Source: Marinobacter lipolyticus SM19
GTDB lineage: Bacteria; Pseudomonadota; Gammaproteobacteria; Pseudomonadales; Oleiphilaceae
DNA length: 64,000 nucleotides
Assembly (NCBI RefSeq): GCF_000397065.2
Contig: NZ_KE007317.1
Span: 190,969 to 254,968, forward strand
Direction: 5' to 3'
Within the stretch, counting starts at the first letter, position 1. Each line of letters begins with the position of its first letter. A model generated the notes under the pieces. The model was not told the origin of the DNA, made no database searches, and saw only the letters and a program-made list of their open reading frames with translations. Position numbers and translations under genes: made by a program. Shown here in pieces: positions 62,405 through 64,000 of the stretch.

Positions 62405-64000
62405 TCAGTTTTGTATTGAACTGGTTAACACCTTCATTCTTGCTCCCATGGGAGGTATCTGATCCGCGTCAACGATGACCTCCAGCAGGCAGGGGCCGGG
62501 GCGGGAGAATATGTCGGGAAAATCCAGATCTTCCAACTGCTCCATGGTTTCGACTCTGTAGGATTCGACGCCCAGTGCGCACCCCATCATGGTAAAATCC
62601 ACTTCAGGTATCCGGGTCGCGATCTGTTCTCCCCCGCTGAGTTTCTGTCCGTGGTTAACCATGCCCAGTGAGGAATCATTCAGTACCAGCATCAGGACAT
62701 TCAGGTTCTCCTGAAGCGCAACCGTCAATTCCTGGCCAACCATAAGATAGCTGCCGTCACCTGTGAAACAGACCACCGGGTGCTCCCGGTTTGCTGCTGC
62801 CATACCAACTGAGGTGCCGATCGCCCAGCCCATGGATGCAAAGCCCAGCCCAATGTTAAAGAGGCTCTTCGCAGGCGACATGCTGTTGGGCCGCCGTACG
62901 TGCCAGTAATGGATGCCCCATAGAAAGCTGTTCCCGGTGTCCATAAGCACGCGAGTATCCAGGGGGCAGATCCGACTCATATAATTCATCAGCGCCTGTG
63001 GCTTAATACGGCCGGTACGATCGAAACACCTGTCAGCCTCGTCAAACCGGGTGTTGGTGGGCAAGCCGTCATCGCCGCCCATCGTTTGCATCGGTTTAAG
63101 GTCCGGGCCCTTGATGAGAATCTTCGAAACTGACTCAAACAGGAGTTTTGGAGACCCTAGAATCACCAACCTTGCCATGGTTGAACGGCTCAGATGTGTC
63201 GGATTGCTGGAAAGATGGATCAGCCGGTCGGACAGTATCGTTGTCGGATCCCAGCCACAGGTCGACACCTCGTCCAGAGCCGTACCAATAGCCACCACCC
63301 GTTCGGCGTGTTCCTGCTTGAGTGCATCGGTCGCGCTGTCGTGGCCGGCAAAGCCAAATACGCCACGATAAAGTGGATGAAAGCTATCGATGAGCCCTTT
63401 CCCACGCGGGGTTGTAACTATTAACCAATTTCTGGCTTCCGCCAGAGCAACCAACATGTCGCTTGCCTCAGCAGCGCCTTCACCCAGCACCAGTGTGACT
63501 TTGGAGGCCGCGGCCAACTCTTTCAAAAGTGCCTGGACCGAAGTTGGATTGGGAGCCACATCATGGTGGAGAAATGCGTGGAGTAATCCAGGGTCCACCG
63601 CATCGGCATTTCTGTGCCGCATGACGTCCAGGGGGATGCTCAGGTGAACTGGCCCAGGCTGGTTGCTCATGGCATGACTCACAGCCTGAAGCAGTTTGGT
63701 TTCCAGTTGGGCAGGGTGCGACACCAAAGTATTGTATCGAGTGCACCGGGCAAACATTTCAACAGTATGAATGCTGGTACAAGATGTCTCTTGAAGGGAA
63801 CCCTGGCCAAATTTATCGAGTGCTGTTTGAGCGGATATAACGAGCATTGGAATGCCGTCGGCATAAGCTGACGCTACCCCTGTGAGCAGATTCGTCGCTC
63901 CCGGACCTGCAGTAGAGCAGCATACGCCGAGTTTCCCTGTTTCTCTGGCGTAGCCCTCCGCCATAAAGGCAGCGCCACATTCGTGGCGGGCGGTGATGGG
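62405..64000 (-). CDS. acetolactate-synthase-like ThDP enzyme (partial, N-terminus off the right edge)
   Basis: The reverse frame is open to the last base, so the first part of the gene is missing; 531 residues are visible. It is a three-domain ThDP enzyme of the acetolactate synthase / benzaldehyde lyase type. The visible start ITARHECGAAFMAEGYA contains the catalytic Glu, followed by STAGPGATNLLTGVA, a central FAD/ADP-like domain and the ThDP motif GDGSYLMVGQELTVALQENLN (GDG, with Asn-Asp-Ser-Ser further on). No regulatory subunit follows. Instead two citrate-synthase-fold proteins are co-transcribed, so it is unlikely to be housekeeping IlvB. Confidence 0.85.
   Translation of the reverse strand, partial: PITARHECGAAFMAEGYARETGKLGVCCSTAGPGATNLLTGVASAYADGIPMLVISAQTALDKFGQGSLQETSCTSIHTVEMFARCTRYNTLVSHPAQLETKLLQAVSHAMSNQPGPVHLSIPLDVMRHRNADAVDPGLLHAFLHHDVAPNPTSVQALLKELAAASKVTLVLGEGAAEASDMLVALAEARNWLIVTTPRGKGLIDSFHPLYRGVFGFAGHDSATDALKQEHAERVVAIGTALDEVSTCGWDPTTILSDRLIHLSSNPTHLSRSTMARLVILGSPKLLFESVSKILIKGPDLKPMQTMGGDDGLPTNTRFDEADRCFDRTGRIKPQALMNYMSRICPLDTRVLMDTGNSFLWGIHYWHVRRPNSMSPAKSLFNIGLGFASMGWAIGTSVGMAAANREHPVVCFTGDGSYLMVGQELTVALQENLNVLMLVLNDSSLGMVNHGQKLSGGEQIATRIPEVDFTMMGCALGVESYRVETMEQLEDLDFPDIFSRPGPCLLEVIVDADQIPPMGARMKVLTSSIQN

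Overview
The window looks like the chromosome of a marine or halotolerant gammaproteobacterium (Marinobacter / Halomonas / Pseudomonas type). This is inferred from gene content: a Pseudomonas-style glycine betaine catabolic cluster (gbcA, gbcB, gbdR, dgcA, dgcB), a BCCT betaine transporter, glutamylation-type polyamine catabolism, lrgAB, ccoG, mqo and a GEMM (c-di-GMP) riboswitch. No rRNA, tRNA, CRISPR array, plasmid or phage gene was recognised. Both edges cut a gene.

Region 1 (1-24.5 kb) is a methyl-group oxidation block. After a truncated periplasmic binding protein come fdhA (formaldehyde dehydrogenase), divergent gbcA/gbcB (betaine to dimethylglycine), the activator gbdR, and an operon of an M19-like protein, a small conserved protein, dgcA and dgcB (dimethylglycine to sarcosine) and etfA/etfB. 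A BCCT carrier, an NAD-linked formate dehydrogenase (fdsGBA) and a proton-translocating transhydrogenase (pntAB) follow. Read together: import betaine, strip methyls as formaldehyde, oxidise to formate and CO2, and pass the electrons to NADH and NADPH.

Region 2 (24.5-33.8 kb) is a polyamine catabolism locus: aldehyde dehydrogenase, LuxR-type regulator, class III aminotransferase, gamma-glutamylpolyamine synthetase, glutamine amidotransferase-like hydrolase, NhaC-family transporter and FAD oxidoreductase. Three intergenic sites share the palindrome ATATACC-N6-GGTATAT (two perfect, one degenerate) and probably define a local regulon of the LuxR-type protein.

Region 3 (33.9-41.6 kb) holds a three-gene signalling unit (urea/amide-type binding protein, large hybrid histidine kinase, response regulator with an HD-GYP c-di-GMP phosphodiesterase domain) and mqo.

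Region 4 (41.7-48.6 kb) is the most unusual stretch: a c-di-GMP-I riboswitch in the leader of an operon encoding a Roadblock/LC7 protein, an unknown protein, a small Ras-like GTPase, a second Roadblock/LC7 protein, another unknown protein, a histone-deacetylase-family hydrolase and an ACT-domain protein, followed by a SelO-family protein. It resembles MglA/MglB or Streptomyces conservon modules, here apparently under second-messenger control.

Region 5 (48.6-54.4 kb) is an AT-richer accessory island with an RHS-repeat protein and a DUF1493-type probable immunity protein. It is bounded by a perfect 24-bp inverted repeat, with further internal copies of the repeat (spread out on the left, packed on the right) reminiscent of Tn7-type ends; no transposase is present.

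Region 6 (54.5-64 kb) carries ccoG, an lrgA-lrgB-MocR-type operon, a TonB-dependent receptor, and a three-gene operon of an acetolactate-synthase-like ThDP enzyme (cut by the right edge) plus two small citrate-synthase-fold proteins whose expected catalytic residues all appear replaced.
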